Shown here piece after piece: positions 43,598-52,585 of a stretch of DNA of 52,636 bases (positions are counted from its first letter, which is position 1; each line of letters starts with the position of its first letter). Position numbers and translations under genes: made by a program. The stretch comes from an uncultured Prevotellaceae bacterium. Its GTDB lineage: Bacteria > Bacteroidota > Bacteroidia > Bacteroidales > Bacteroidaceae. The stretch covers positions 1 through 52,636 of the forward strand of contig CAMVFC010000004.1 in assembly GCA_947166655.1 (NCBI GenBank), read 5' to 3'. Under the pieces are notes generated by a model. The model was not told the origin of the DNA, made no database searches, and was given only the letters and a program-made list of their open reading frames with translations.

Positions 43598-44793
43598 AGC
43601 ACGGCACTCTCTTTCTCGGACTGCTACTGCTCGTCTTGTGTGCCTGTAGGCGTGAACGTCCGGCACCTTCGATCATGTTCGGCCAACCGGCATCGCAGAC
43701 AGCGGCCGACGACTACGACTTGCCCGACATACAAGCGGCGGGCGAATTGATAGCCGTGACGCTCTCCGGTCCAGACACCTATTATGAATACCGAGGTCAA
43801 GGCTTCGGTATTCAGTTTCTTATGGCAGAGTCCTTCGCTCGGAGTATAGGAGCACGCCTCCGCATGGAAATAGCTCCAGACAGTTCCGCACTCGTGGCAA
43901 AGCTCCTGGCGGGCGAAGCAGACCTTGTGGCATTGGACGACAGTACACATTCCGATACCATTGCGGTTGTCGCCAATGGCATGATTGCGTGTGGACCCGG
44001 GTGGTTGGTGCGGGAAGGCTCTCCCCTGCTCTCTGAAGCCGTAGGGCGCTGGTATCGTCCGGAGACCAGGCAGCAATTACTGGCCGCCGAGAAGACACGC
44101 CTGCAGCCCAAGGCGCATCCTCGCCGTCATCCCCGCCCGATGATGATGGACCGCTCACGGGGTGTCATCAGCCCCTATGACAATCTCTTCCGTCACCACG
44201 CACCCACGGTGGGATGGGATTGGCGTTTACTGGCAGCGCAGTGCTATCAGGAGTCAGGTTTCGACCCGCGTGCCGTCTCGTGGGCAGGTGCTTGTGGCCT
44301 CATGCAACTCATGCCTGGCACAGCAGCCCGCTTCGGTTTGTCCTCCAGCCAAATATACGATGCAGAAAGTAATGTGGCAGCAGCCGTGCGATACCTTTCT
44401 TATCTGAACAAACTCTTTTCAGACGTGGGCTATCCTGCAGAGCGTATTCGTTTCGTGCTGGCAGCATACAACGGCGGTGAAGGGCATGTGCGCGACGCGA
44501 TGGCATTGGCACGGCGCGATGGTCGCGATGCTACACGGTGGAACGTCGTGGAGTCCTATGTGATTGGATTGTCCGAACCGCGATACTATCGCGATCCTCT
44601 GGTTCGTTTCGGCTATCTGCGAGGTTCTGAGACCGCAGACTATGTCCGCCAGATTCAATCCCGCTGGGCTTCATATCGAGGCGTAGCTCATCCGTCTGCC
44701 ATGACCTCTCCCCCGCCCTCTTCTGCCGCACGCGTCTCCCGCGTTCGCGAGCGCAGTGCCTTTGAACTGCACGACGCTGACTCTGTGCCGTAG
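43594..44793 (+). CDS. MltF-like membrane-bound lytic transglycosylase
   Basis: A 399-residue lipoprotein starting at GTG with overlap of the udk stop (four bases). Signal and lipobox: MKHGTLFLGLLLLVLCAC. A periplasmic solute-binding-like domain (VTLSGPDTYYEYRGQGFGIQFLMAESFARSIGARLRM to about residue 155) precedes an SLT/GH23 domain: CYQESGFDPRAVSWAGACGLMQLMPGTAARFG (catalytic Glu in QESGF) and VLAAYNGGEGHVRDAMAL. The two-domain layout is that of MltF, which cleaves peptidoglycan with 1,6-anhydro product. A polar tail rich in Ser, Pro and Arg follows. Pairing with udk is a typical Bacteroidota arrangement, as far as I recall. Confidence 0.9.
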   Translation: MKHGTLFLGLLLLVLCACRRERPAPSIMFGQPASQTAADDYDLPDIQAAGELIAVTLSGPDTYYEYRGQGFGIQFLMAESFARSIGARLRMEIAPDSSALVAKLLAGEADLVALDDSTHSDTIAVVANGMIACGPGWLVREGSPLLSEAVGRWYRPETRQQLLAAEKTRLQPKAHPRRHPRPMMMDRSRGVISPYDNLFRHHAPTVGWDWRLLAAQCYQESGFDPRAVSWAGACGLMQLMPGTAARFGLSSSQIYDAESNVAAAVRYLSYLNKLFSDVGYPAERIRFVLAAYNGGEGHVRDAMALARRDGRDATRWNVVESYVIGLSEPRYYRDPLVRFGYLRGSETADYVRQIQSRWASYRGVAHPSAMTSPPPSSAARVSRVRERSAFELHDADSVP

Positions 44794-44839
44794 CGTATCT
44801 TCATAGTATTGTTCCTCGAAGGGTCTGATTGTTTTATCC

Positions 44840-45058
44840 CTCACACCCGCCACGCCCTTCACATTTGCTCAGCACGCTCCTCTCATTTGCTTGGCACGCC
44901 CTTCACATTTGCTCGGCACGCTCCTCACATTTGCTCGGCACGCCTAACCCTTGGGTTTGTTCCATCATGATGGAACCATCGTTCCATGGTGATGGAACCA
45001 TCGTTCCATCGTGATGGAACAAACTCCCCTGCCTGCCACCCCGCCTTCTGCGCCTATG
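44840..45058. repeat. REP-like island with 22-bp period, copy 2
   Basis: Four 22-bp units of the form CACGCyCyTCACATTTGCTCrG, then three near-palindromes at 44959-44976 (GTTCCATCATGATGGAAC), 44981-44998 and 45003-45020 (GTTCCATCGTGATGGAAC), again spaced 22 bases, then the tail CTCCCCTGCCTGCC ... CTATG. Same orientation as 13132-13330 and one unit longer. Together with the MITE at 45139 it fills the 621-base gap 44794-45414. Confidence 0.8.
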
Positions 45059-45138
45059 GCGAATGGCCAAAACTGCCAGGGAATTGACTTTGTTCGCAGA
45101 GGCGTCGCTTGTTCATAGAGGCAGCAAATCCTATTAAA

Positions 45139-45333
45139 CCCAGATCGGTCATTAGACCAATATAAGGGCTATCAACGTTTATCTTCATTATTTATTGCAG
45201 TGATAAGACCCTCTGTTTTGGCATCTTTTCGCTTTTTACTCAGTCACAATGCCCGCATTGCTCCTTCGTTCAAAGCAAAAAGACTGCTCAAAACATAGGG
45301 CCTTCTCACTACAATTCTAATGACCGATCTGGG
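45139..45333. mobile_element. 195-bp MITE-like element, copy 2
   Basis: Terminal inverted repeats CCCAGATCGGTCATTAGA at 45139-45156 and 45316-45333 (reverse complement), flanked by the direct repeat TTAAA (45134-45138 and 45334-45338), a 5-bp target duplication different from that of copy 1 (TTTAT). The orientation is inverted with respect to 9559-9753, with two base differences by eye. It has no coding capacity of its own. Confidence 0.88.
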
Positions 45334-45341
45334 TTAAATGA

Positions 45342-45377
45342 CTATCCCAACTCTTATGTTGCAAAGAGTTGGGATAG
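45342..45377. terminator. Perfect 14-bp hairpin downstream of GH35
   Basis: CTATCCCAACTCTT (45342-45355), 8-base loop, AAGAGTTGGGATAG (45364-45377). It lies 37 bases past the stop of the leftward beta-galactosidase gene and right beside the MITE. Likely terminator; no U-run on the minus strand. Confidence 0.58.
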
Positions 45378-45389
45378 ATATAGCAATGT

Positions 45390-45403
45390 TTAGCGGACAG
45401 TAA
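45390..45403. repeat. TTTAGCGGACAG motif, inverted relative of 13065-13080
   Basis: AATGTTTAGCGGACAG matches the reverse complement of CTGTCCGCTAAATATT near 13064-13080 at nearly every base. It occurs next to both REP-like islands and may be a shared edge of a dispersed element. Confidence 0.4.
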
Positions 45404-45414
45404 TAATCGTCCTC

Positions 45415-47841
45415 TTACATCTTGAAGGCACCGCTCTTGACGTAGATGCGGTAGTGCTTGATGCTCTCCGGTGCACCGGCTTCGACGCGCGGAAGGTACT
45501 GGAATCCAGTGAAGGTCTGGTCCTGTCCGAGGTCGATGATGAGGTGGTGCGGGAACTTGACGCCGCGGTTGGTGCTCCAGTACGTCGATTCCTGCAGGTC
45601 GAAGATCTTATCGGCCGTCTTATTGCCCGAAGTGATGTCCTCATCGTCGCAGTAGGCTATTTGCCAGGGCTCGCGCGAGAGGCGTTTTCCATCGGCACCG
45701 AGCATATACCATTCGGCGATGCAGGCATACTCGCGGTTGTTGTGACTATTGAGAGCTTCGATGCAGACATATCGACCGCTGACGGGCTGTGCGAACTTCA
45801 CTTCCTGCCATCCGTTGCCGGGTTTGAATTCACCTTCCATCACAGGCTTCTCGCCGCTCAGGTCAAGTGTCTGTCCTTCCAGCCGGTGTGTCTGCGGGCG
45901 GTCGAGATTCAGGCGGTCGATGATGGGCTTCTGCAGGCCTTCGATGGTGCGCTCTCCACGAGGTCCCATCACGTCGAGGACGATGACTTCGTTCTGTCCC
46001 TTCTTCAGCCAGCAACCGGGGACGTAAAGCGTCTGCTGCGGTCCGATGTACCAGTGGCGTCCGATGGCGTGACCATTGACATAGACCTGCCCTTTGCCCC
46101 AGCTCTCGAGGTTAAGGAAGGTGTCGCCCACTTTCTTCAAGTTGAAGTAACCGCGGTAGTAACCACGTGTGCCCAGCGCCTTGGCATCGGCCTTGAAATT
46201 CTCGGCATATTCTGCCAGAAGTCTGCCGTTGGCTCCGTCCAAGGCACGGATGGCCCACTTGTAGTCGTCATCGATGCACACCTTTTCCCAGCCCTTCAGC
46301 GTGTAGGCCACGTCGTGACCATCCACCGTGGCGCTGAGCTTGACATCGCCGACGATACCCTTGAAGTCCTTGATGGCGCGACCGAAGTTGATACGTCCCA
46401 TGCCTTCCACGAGAATCATCAGGCGATCGCCCTTCTTCGTCGCGGGCAGGGTGACGGAGGTCTCATGCTTCACGCGGTCAATCTTGCCGATGAACTTTTC
46501 GTTCACGAACACCTGTGCGTAGTCGTGGGCATCAAGGCGGAGAACGCTCTGCACGGGGACTTCCGGCAGACCAGCCCAGTAGCACATGCTGCCCCATCCC
46601 AGTCCGTTGTACTCGAAGGTGAGGTCATTCTGGTCGGCACCCGTACACATTCCGCCAAAGCCATAGGTCAGCGGAGCGAACTCCTTCAGCTCAAACTTGG
46701 GAATGGCTATGGTAGGATATTCCTTCGGCACGGCGGGCAGTTTCTTGGAGCCCACCCACTTCTGTGCCACAGGGTCCCAGTCGCCGCTGTACTTCTCCAT
46801 GGCTTTGCGCAGTTTCCAGAACTTGTCGGTCACCTGTCCGGCTTCGTTGATGGGTGCATCGTAGTCATAAGAGGTCACGTCGGGGGCGAAGCCGGGGCTG
46901 TTGGCGCCTGCCCAATGGCCCCAACTGGTGCCTCCGTGGGTCATGTAGAGCGAGAAGCTGATGCCACGGTCCAGCATCTGCGAGATGCCGTCCACCATGG
47001 CTTCGGCACCACGTGTCTCGTGGCGACCGCCCCATTTGTCGAACCATCCGCTCCAGAACTCAGAGCACATCTTCGGCGAGTTCGGGCGCAGCTGTCCCAA
47101 CTTCTTGAACTCGTTGTCGATGTTGGCGCCTGTGCCGAAGTTCATCGTCCACGTGAGGTCGTCGAGACCGTTCTTGGTAAAGTTCGAGCTCCAGTCGCAC
47201 TGGAACAGCTCTACCTTGTCAAATCCACTCTTGCGGATGATGTCGCGCACGGCGCTGATGTAAGGCTTGTCCTCACCGTAGCTGCCATATTCATTCTCCA
47301 CCTGCACCATAATGATGGGGCCGCCTTTCTCGATGGTCAGGTCACCCAGTTGCTCGCCCACTTTCTTCTCGAAGATTTCCAGGCGCTCCATGAAATAAGG
47401 GTCTTGCTCGCGCAGGCGGATGTCCTTCTTCTTCAGCAGCCACCAAGGCAGACCGCCCATCTCCCACTCAGCACAGACATAAGGTCCGGGACGGACGATG
47501 ACGTACATGCCGTTCTTCTGTGCCAGCTGGACGAAGGCTCGGATGTCATTGTTGCCCGTGAAGTCGAATACGCCTTCCTGCTGTTCGTGCGAGTTCCAGA
47601 AGATGTAGATGCACAGCGTGTTCATGCCCAACGCCTTGCACATCTTGATGCGTTGTTCCCAATAGGCGCGAGGGATGCGAGGATAATGGACTTCGGCAGC
47701 CTTGACCACGAAGGGCTTGTCGTTCAGCAGGAACGTCTTTTCGCCTACACGGAAGCTGCCCGCCTTCGGTGCGGCCACAGCCGCCGCGGGGGCTGTCATC
47801 ATGCCGGCCGTGAGAGCCAGCGAGAGGAGGAGTCTTTTCAT
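45415..47841 (-). CDS. Secreted beta-galactosidase, GH35, with discoidin-like C-terminus
   Basis: An 808-residue glycoside hydrolase. Signal peptide MKRLLLSLALTAGMMTAPAAAVAA; the GH35 TIM barrel follows with VVKAAEVHYPRIPRAYWEQRIKMCKALGMNTLCIYIFWNSHE, then VRPGPYVCAEWEMGGLPWWLL. The acid/base is Glu184 (QVENEYGSYG) and the nucleophile is probably Glu261 (MCSEFWSGWFDKW). Downstream beta domains contain 'WGKGQVYVNGHAIGRHWYIGPQQTLYVPG', and the last 130 residues look like an F5/8-type C (discoidin) domain ('TYWSTNRGVKFPHHLIIDLGQDQTFTGFQYLPR'). It releases beta-linked galactose from host or plant glycans. It is monocistronic; no susCD pair is adjacent. Confidence 0.94.
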   Translation of the reverse strand: MKRLLLSLALTAGMMTAPAAAVAAPKAGSFRVGEKTFLLNDKPFVVKAAEVHYPRIPRAYWEQRIKMCKALGMNTLCIYIFWNSHEQQEGVFDFTGNNDIRAFVQLAQKNGMYVIVRPGPYVCAEWEMGGLPWWLLKKKDIRLREQDPYFMERLEIFEKKVGEQLGDLTIEKGGPIIMVQVENEYGSYGEDKPYISAVRDIIRKSGFDKVELFQCDWSSNFTKNGLDDLTWTMNFGTGANIDNEFKKLGQLRPNSPKMCSEFWSGWFDKWGGRHETRGAEAMVDGISQMLDRGISFSLYMTHGGTSWGHWAGANSPGFAPDVTSYDYDAPINEAGQVTDKFWKLRKAMEKYSGDWDPVAQKWVGSKKLPAVPKEYPTIAIPKFELKEFAPLTYGFGGMCTGADQNDLTFEYNGLGWGSMCYWAGLPEVPVQSVLRLDAHDYAQVFVNEKFIGKIDRVKHETSVTLPATKKGDRLMILVEGMGRINFGRAIKDFKGIVGDVKLSATVDGHDVAYTLKGWEKVCIDDDYKWAIRALDGANGRLLAEYAENFKADAKALGTRGYYRGYFNLKKVGDTFLNLESWGKGQVYVNGHAIGRHWYIGPQQTLYVPGCWLKKGQNEVIVLDVMGPRGERTIEGLQKPIIDRLNLDRPQTHRLEGQTLDLSGEKPVMEGEFKPGNGWQEVKFAQPVSGRYVCIEALNSHNNREYACIAEWYMLGADGKRLSREPWQIAYCDDEDITSGNKTADKIFDLQESTYWSTNRGVKFPHHLIIDLGQDQTFTGFQYLPRVEAGAPESIKHYRIYVKSGAFKM

Positions 47842-47900
47842 AGTTCTTGTATCGTTAGTAGATAAATGAAAATGTTTCTTCAGACAGGACTCTGAACGAT

Positions 47901-47932
47901 AGAAGAGGTTGAGCTTACACCCAACCTCTTCT
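47901..47932 (-). terminator. Hairpin downstream of tRNA-Ala
   Basis: AGAAGAGGTTG (47901-47911), 10-base loop, CAACCTCTTCT (47922-47932). It lies 8 bases beyond the tRNA 3' end on the minus strand, so it likely ends the tRNA transcript, separating it from the GH35 gene. Confidence 0.65.
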
Positions 47933-47940
47933 ACCTTATG

Positions 47941-48014
47941 TGGAGCATGCGAGACTCGAACTCGCCACCTCTTGACTGCCAGTCAAACGCTCTAGCCAGA
48001 TGAGCTAATGCCCC
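47941..48014 (-). tRNA. tRNA-Ala (anticodon GGC)
   Basis: A 74-nt cloverleaf on the minus strand. Acceptor GGGGCAT pairs with ATGCTCC and contains the G3:U70 pair that is the alanine identity element. D arm: GCTC...GAGC. Anticodon stem TTTGA/TCAAG with loop CTGGCAG, anticodon GGC. T arm: GCGAG TTCGAGT CTCGC. The discriminator is A; CCA is not encoded. It reads GCC and GCU codons. Confidence 0.96.
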
Positions 48015-48036
48015 GTGCTTGTTTCCTAAAACGCTG

Positions 48037-48067
48037 CAAAGGTACAGACTTTTCCTAACTCTGCAAA
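48037..48067 (-). promoter_or_regulatory. Promoter of tRNA-Ala
   Basis: Minus strand: TTTG (48067-48064), 19 bases, TACCTTTG (48044-48037), 22 bases before the tRNA 5' end. Divergent from the protease gene promoter. Confidence 0.65.
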
Positions 48068-48108
48068 CTTTTTCCAGACTTTTTTTATTCTGAATGCAAA
48101 AAAAGGCG

Positions 48109-48116
48109 TATCTTTG
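48109..48116 (+). promoter_or_regulatory. -7 element of the C10 protease gene
   Basis: TATCTTTG 38 bases before the ATG at 48155. The -33 region is only T-rich. It makes 48155 a better start than 48131. Confidence 0.55.
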
Positions 48117-48154
48117 CACCGATATGAACCTTGAAATTCCTATTTGAAACGACT

Positions 48155-51100
48155 ATGAAGCGTCTTTTCACTCTGACTATTGCTTTGGCTGCAAGTCTGA
48201 TGTCGTATGCCAATCCCATCGACGAGACACGTGCCCGAAGCATTGCGCGCAACTATATCACAAATGGCACTGCGCAAGTTCCCCGACTTGTCTGTCGTGG
48301 AATGAAGAAGGTGGCCCCGGCAGTCGCAGCCGATACACCTTATTTATATATATACAGTCGAGGCGTCGGACAGGGCTTCGTCATCGTCAGTGGCGACGAT
48401 GCGCTGCCTGAAGTCCTTGCTGTCGTAGACCAGGGCGACTGGGACGAAGCCACTCTCCCACCCCATCTGTTGCAGTGGGTAGAAAAGTATGAGACGCTTG
48501 TCCGTGAAGCCCGAAACGCTCATGCTCCCTCGCGTGTGCGGCAAGCGCCGTCCGGCACGAGGAATATTCCCGTACTGTGCCAGACACACTGGCATCAGAG
48601 TTCGCCCTACAACGACCGCAGCCCTTATATCAAAGGCACGCAGAACAAGGCTTTGACAGGCTGTGTTTCCACTGCGGCCTCCCAGGTCGCTTATTATTGG
48701 CGTAAAGACTTGCCCTCGGTCTCCGGCTACGCTACGCCTACATACGGCTATGGTGACGCTCCCGTCACAGAGAGTGCCCCCAAAGGCACGCCACTGAAGT
48801 GGGAACTCATGCGCACCAGCTACAATGGCAGTGAGCCTGCCGAGATGCGCTCTGCGGTGGCCGATTTCGTCTTCATCACCGGCGCCTCCACTTGGCTCAC
48901 CTACGGCTCGAGCACGAGCGGTCAGATCTCTGATTTGGTCAACACGTTCAACGGCCAATACCAGCTCAGCAGCGAATGTCGCTATAAAGGCGGAACCGGC
49001 CAGACGGCGTGGGAGAAGCTCATCATTGCCGATCTCGAAGCCGGACGTCCGATTGTGTACAGCGGTGTTCATCCCGATAATGGCGGACACGCGGTCGTTC
49101 TTGACGGCTATCGTCTCAGCGACAACCTTTTCCACTTCAACTTTGGCTGGGGCGGACAGGGCGATGGCTGGTACACCGTCGATGACAAGACAGGTATGAA
49201 CGGCTTCAACAGCGATCAGGGCATGACGTTCAAGATTCAGCCCAAGCGGCTGACGCTCAGTGGCGAGTTGCTTCCTTTGCCCGAGGAAGGCTTCTTCCAG
49301 CGCGTACCCAACCGCATTCGGGCACGGGTCACAAACCTTTCTACCGTGCCCACATCGGGCATCAGCCTCTACTGTCTCACCGGAGGAAAGAAGCCGGGCA
49401 GCAGCACACCTGTCAGCACCGACAAGACAGAGCTGCCCGTAGGCGAGACGGTTGACTTGGAATTCAGCTATAAGCCTGTATCGTCTACCTCGGTGTACAC
49501 GATTTATCTGACCGATGCGAACAAGAACATTTTAGCACAGATGAACGATGTACACGTCACGCCCACGCACGGTATCCTCTCGTTGCAGCGGATGGATGTC
49601 AACGGCGAAACAAGGGTCGAAGAAACGCATCCCAGTGGCCGGGTGATGGGGCATGTGGCGAATACCGAAGCCATTATCACGGCTACGCTTGCCACCTGCG
49701 AGGGCAGCACCATCTGTCTGCCCACCTTCACTTGCACGCTGGACACGCTTACCGCTGAAGGGACCTATCTGAAGGCTGCGTCGCAGATTATCAATAGCAC
49801 TGTTATGGAGGAACATGCGACCGCCGACCTGCAGTTCCGCTTCAAGAGGCTGAAGCCCGGATGTCTGTACCGTGCATCGCTCTCTGTCAATTCGGTCAAT
49901 GACCTTACCAAGGAAGAGGCAGGAGCAGACAGCGTTGTCTATTTCTCGGTGGCAGAAGGCGACCTCGTCATCAGCGAACAGACGACGGACGAGCTGCATT
50001 TCACAGGCACCTTCAACAACGACTTGTTCTGCGAGCTGACGGCTGACGGCGTAGCCACCAACCTGGATCTGACGGCCGTAGAAGGACGCATCACTGCTTC
50101 AGCCACAAACAATCCCAATGCCCTGCTATATGTATCGGACAAGGCGTGGGTGGACAGCGATGTGCAGAATGTAGTCTGCGATGGTGTCTGCGCACGGCTG
50201 TTGCTGCGCCAGGGACATAATTTCTATCCTCGTGAAGCCTTCCAGGCTCAGTCGGCTGAATTGGTGCTGGAAGGCACTGCCGGTGACTGGTCAACAGTCG
50301 TCACGCCTTTCGACGTTGCTGTCCCCGACGGCATGGTGGCCCGTTCTGTCCAGGCGCTCTCGTCTACACGCATCAGTAAAGCAGACAGCTGCGCACGCGT
50401 CCTGCACGCCGGCACCCCATACCTGTATCGCACCTGCTCCGAACGTCCTGTCTCCCTCGTTGCCACCGACGTCAAAGTGGATATCCACGCGCCGAACCTT
50501 GGCACGGATTCCATTTGTCCCGCCTGGCGCAACATGACGGGCAGCAAGGAGATGCTCGTTCTCAACTCTGAAAAAGGCAGTTTCGTCAGTGGCGAAGACC
50601 TTGCCATTCCCGCTTTGACGGCGTATGCCGAGTACGGACAGCCGTTCTCGGCGACGCCCACTTCTTACAATCTGAAAGACCAGGCATCGACCCGCCTCCT
50701 TGAAGCCATCCAAGCGGCCGAAGCCTTGATGGAAGACCCATATGCCGACGACGCTTTGCGTTCACAGCTTGAGGCGTTGATTTCAGAAGCCATCCGCCTC
50801 TTCACCAAGCAGCCCGAGCGTACGCTCATCCGCGATGCAGCCGTGTCGCTGGAAGAGGCTGTAGAACTTTGCTCAAAAAGTATCGTCCGCCTCACTCGTG
50901 AGGGTTGGCTGGATTTGACAGAGCATATCGTTAACCCAAGCTTCGAGAGTCCGATTGGCGCTGCTTGGGAAATCACGAAGCCAACGGGGACGGCCGTCAG
51001 CGCACAAAGCACGACGACCTCGCTGGCCAGCTTTATGGCTCATGCCGACGGAGCAAAAGTGCTTTATCTGACATACAAGGAGGGAACGGACTGTGCCCGC

Positions 51101-51532
51101 GTCGAGCAGACGCTCCACGACCTGCCTCGTGGTTACTATCGTGTCAGCGCACTGATGGGAGGAAACTATGGTACTCACCATCGTCTGTTTGCCCGCAGTC
51201 AGAATCAGCAATACGAGACTTCGGTTGAATCGTCCTCGTTTGGTCCGATGTATCTTCAAGAGGTCACCGTAGACAGCGTTCTGGTGCAGAATGGCGAGCT
51301 GACGCTGGGCGTGGAGACGATAGACGGCTGGCTCAAGGCCGATGATTTCCACCTCTATTTCATTGCAGCCGATCCGACGCCGGTTCGCGACTTAAGCGAC
51401 GAATCCACCCCCTCACCGGTGCACCGGGGCGTATGGACGCTCAGTGGCATGAAAGTGAGTGACGGCACCGATGTCAGTCGCCTGCCTAAAGGAATCTATA
51501 TTGTCAACGGAAAGAAAAGAATATGTCAGTAA
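48155..51532 (+). CDS. Secreted C10-family (streptopain-like) multidomain cysteine protease
   Basis: An 1125-residue exported protein. Signal peptide MKRLFTLTIALAASLMSYA; a Spi-like propeptide (DETRARSIARNYI to about residue 125); the C10 catalytic domain with Cys170 in 'NKALTGCVSTAASQVAYYW', His312 in GGHAVVLDGYRL and the FNFGWGGQGDGWY motif. Ig-like and other beta domains fill about 380-860, then a helical FIVAR-like part, a jelly-roll-like domain (HIVNPSFESPIGAAWEI to LKADDFHLYFI) and a sorting-like tail (GVWTLSGMKVSDGTDV, RLPKGIYIVNGKKR). Relatives include streptopain and Bacteroides/Prevotella C10 proteases. The stop overlaps the next gene by 10 bases. Confidence 0.93.
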   Translation: MKRLFTLTIALAASLMSYANPIDETRARSIARNYITNGTAQVPRLVCRGMKKVAPAVAADTPYLYIYSRGVGQGFVIVSGDDALPEVLAVVDQGDWDEATLPPHLLQWVEKYETLVREARNAHAPSRVRQAPSGTRNIPVLCQTHWHQSSPYNDRSPYIKGTQNKALTGCVSTAASQVAYYWRKDLPSVSGYATPTYGYGDAPVTESAPKGTPLKWELMRTSYNGSEPAEMRSAVADFVFITGASTWLTYGSSTSGQISDLVNTFNGQYQLSSECRYKGGTGQTAWEKLIIADLEAGRPIVYSGVHPDNGGHAVVLDGYRLSDNLFHFNFGWGGQGDGWYTVDDKTGMNGFNSDQGMTFKIQPKRLTLSGELLPLPEEGFFQRVPNRIRARVTNLSTVPTSGISLYCLTGGKKPGSSTPVSTDKTELPVGETVDLEFSYKPVSSTSVYTIYLTDANKNILAQMNDVHVTPTHGILSLQRMDVNGETRVEETHPSGRVMGHVANTEAIITATLATCEGSTICLPTFTCTLDTLTAEGTYLKAASQIINSTVMEEHATADLQFRFKRLKPGCLYRASLSVNSVNDLTKEEAGADSVVYFSVAEGDLVISEQTTDELHFTGTFNNDLFCELTADGVATNLDLTAVEGRITASATNNPNALLYVSDKAWVDSDVQNVVCDGVCARLLLRQGHNFYPREAFQAQSAELVLEGTAGDWSTVVTPFDVAVPDGMVARSVQALSSTRISKADSCARVLHAGTPYLYRTCSERPVSLVATDVKVDIHAPNLGTDSICPAWRNMTGSKEMLVLNSEKGSFVSGEDLAIPALTAYAEYGQPFSATPTSYNLKDQASTRLLEAIQAAEALMEDPYADDALRSQLEALISEAIRLFTKQPERTLIRDAAVSLEEAVELCSKSIVRLTREGWLDLTEHIVNPSFESPIGAAWEITKPTGTAVSAQSTTTSLASFMAHADGAKVLYLTYKEGTDCARVEQTLHDLPRGYYRVSALMGGNYGTHHRLFARSQNQQYETSVESSSFGPMYLQEVTVDSVLVQNGELTLGVETIDGWLKADDFHLYFIAADPTPVRDLSDESTPSPVHRGVWTLSGMKVSDGTDVSRLPKGIYIVNGKKRICQ

Positions 51533-52479
51533 TCAAATGTCCTGAATGCCAGCACGAAGTTTCGTCGAAAGCGTCTTCGTGCCCCAACTGCGGCGTTGCC
51601 ATCGCAGGCAACGTCAAGCGCTGTCCCATCTGCAAGAGCTTTGTGCTGATGTCGGCCAGCGAGTGTCCTCACTGCCAGACCAAGTTTGTCGTGGCATCAC
51701 CGCAGCCAATGAGCGCTCCGCTTGCGACGTTAACCGACCGTCCGGCAACTCCCAGTCAGGAAAGCTCTCAGCGCGAAGTTGTCCATCAGCCTCAGAAAGA
51801 GGACAATCTGCGCGAGACCAACGAGGCGACAAGGCTGGAAAATACTCAGCACGAGGTAAAAGAAACGCCTAAGCAAGAAACACTTCAGGACATTATTCAA
51901 GCGACAGAGAATGAAATCCCGCAACCGCCTCAGACCGACGTTCCCGCAGCCAAGGCGTCGCACTTCTCTTCCTATTTGCTGATTATCGCTACGCTGGCCA
52001 TCATCGTCGGTGGCGTCTACTATTGGAATTTGAAAAGCCGTGAAGCCATCGAAGAGAAGGCGTTCATGATGCTCGAAGGCTGCACCGACAAGCTCAACTA
52101 TGAAGACTTCATCGCCCGCTTCCCCAACAGCCGCCATTTGGACGAAGTGAAGAGTCGTTTCCACGCGCTGGAACATGTGGATTCGCTATGGGGTGCTATC
52201 TGTGCACGTCCTACGGCAGAGGCTTTGGAACAGTTCCTCAGCGATAACCCTTCATCGCCCCATCGGACGACGGCTCTGCAGAAAATAGACTCTATCGACT
52301 GGTATACGGCTGACATCCAGGGGACGGTGGCCGCCTACGATGCCTACATCGTGCGGCACGACAACGGCGAGTATATCACTCAAGCCTATGCTGCACGCGA
52401 AGTAGCGCGACAGCGTGAGTTGCGTGTGCAACAGGATTCCATTGCCGCTGCCGACAGCATTGCCGCTGTTCAGGGGTGA
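51523..52479 (+). CDS. Zinc-ribbon single-pass membrane protein
   Basis: A 318-residue protein. Two zinc-ribbon modules at the N-terminus (IKCPECQHEV, SCPNCGVAI; RCPICKSF, ECPHCQTKF: four CxxC pairs within residues 5-52), a long Gln/Glu/Thr-rich linker, one membrane segment (YLLIIATLAIIVGGVYYW, about 150-167), and a helical C-terminal domain with weak repeats (FIARFPNSRHLDEVKSRF, FLSDNPSSPHRTTALQKI) resembling TPR-like scaffolds. By orientation rules the ribbons are cytoplasmic and the repeats periplasmic. It overlaps the C10 protease gene by 10 bases, suggesting coupled expression. Function unknown. Confidence 0.87.
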   Translation: MSVIKCPECQHEVSSKASSCPNCGVAIAGNVKRCPICKSFVLMSASECPHCQTKFVVASPQPMSAPLATLTDRPATPSQESSQREVVHQPQKEDNLRETNEATRLENTQHEVKETPKQETLQDIIQATENEIPQPPQTDVPAAKASHFSSYLLIIATLAIIVGGVYYWNLKSREAIEEKAFMMLEGCTDKLNYEDFIARFPNSRHLDEVKSRFHALEHVDSLWGAICARPTAEALEQFLSDNPSSPHRTTALQKIDSIDWYTADIQGTVAAYDAYIVRHDNGEYITQAYAAREVARQRELRVQQDSIAAADSIAAVQG

Positions 52480-52542
52480 TAACAGAGGGTATTTAGCAGG
52501 CCTTCAATAATTTATTGATACTAATTTCAGGCCGAGAAGCCA

Positions 52543-52584
52543 CTGAGGCACAGAGTAGTTCCCTACCTCTGTGCCTCAGCTTTT
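52543..52584 (+). terminator. Intrinsic terminator at the end of the protease operon
   Basis: CTGAGGCACAGAG (52543-52555), then a loop with further TAG/CTA pairing, CTCTGTGCCTCAG (52567-52579), then CTTTT. A long 13-bp perfect stem and a short U-run. Confidence 0.85.
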
Positions 52585-52585
52585 C

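Noticed and set aside
45454..47865. 803-codon open frame antisense to the GH35 gene
   Set aside because: The opposite strand encodes a complete GH35 enzyme with signal peptide and catalytic residues; this frame is a codon-bias shadow.
40287..51532. Polysaccharide utilisation locus spanning GH35 and secreted proteins
   Set aside because: No SusC/SusD pair, no hybrid two-component or extracytoplasmic sigma regulator nearby, and the genes are on different strands with separate promoters.
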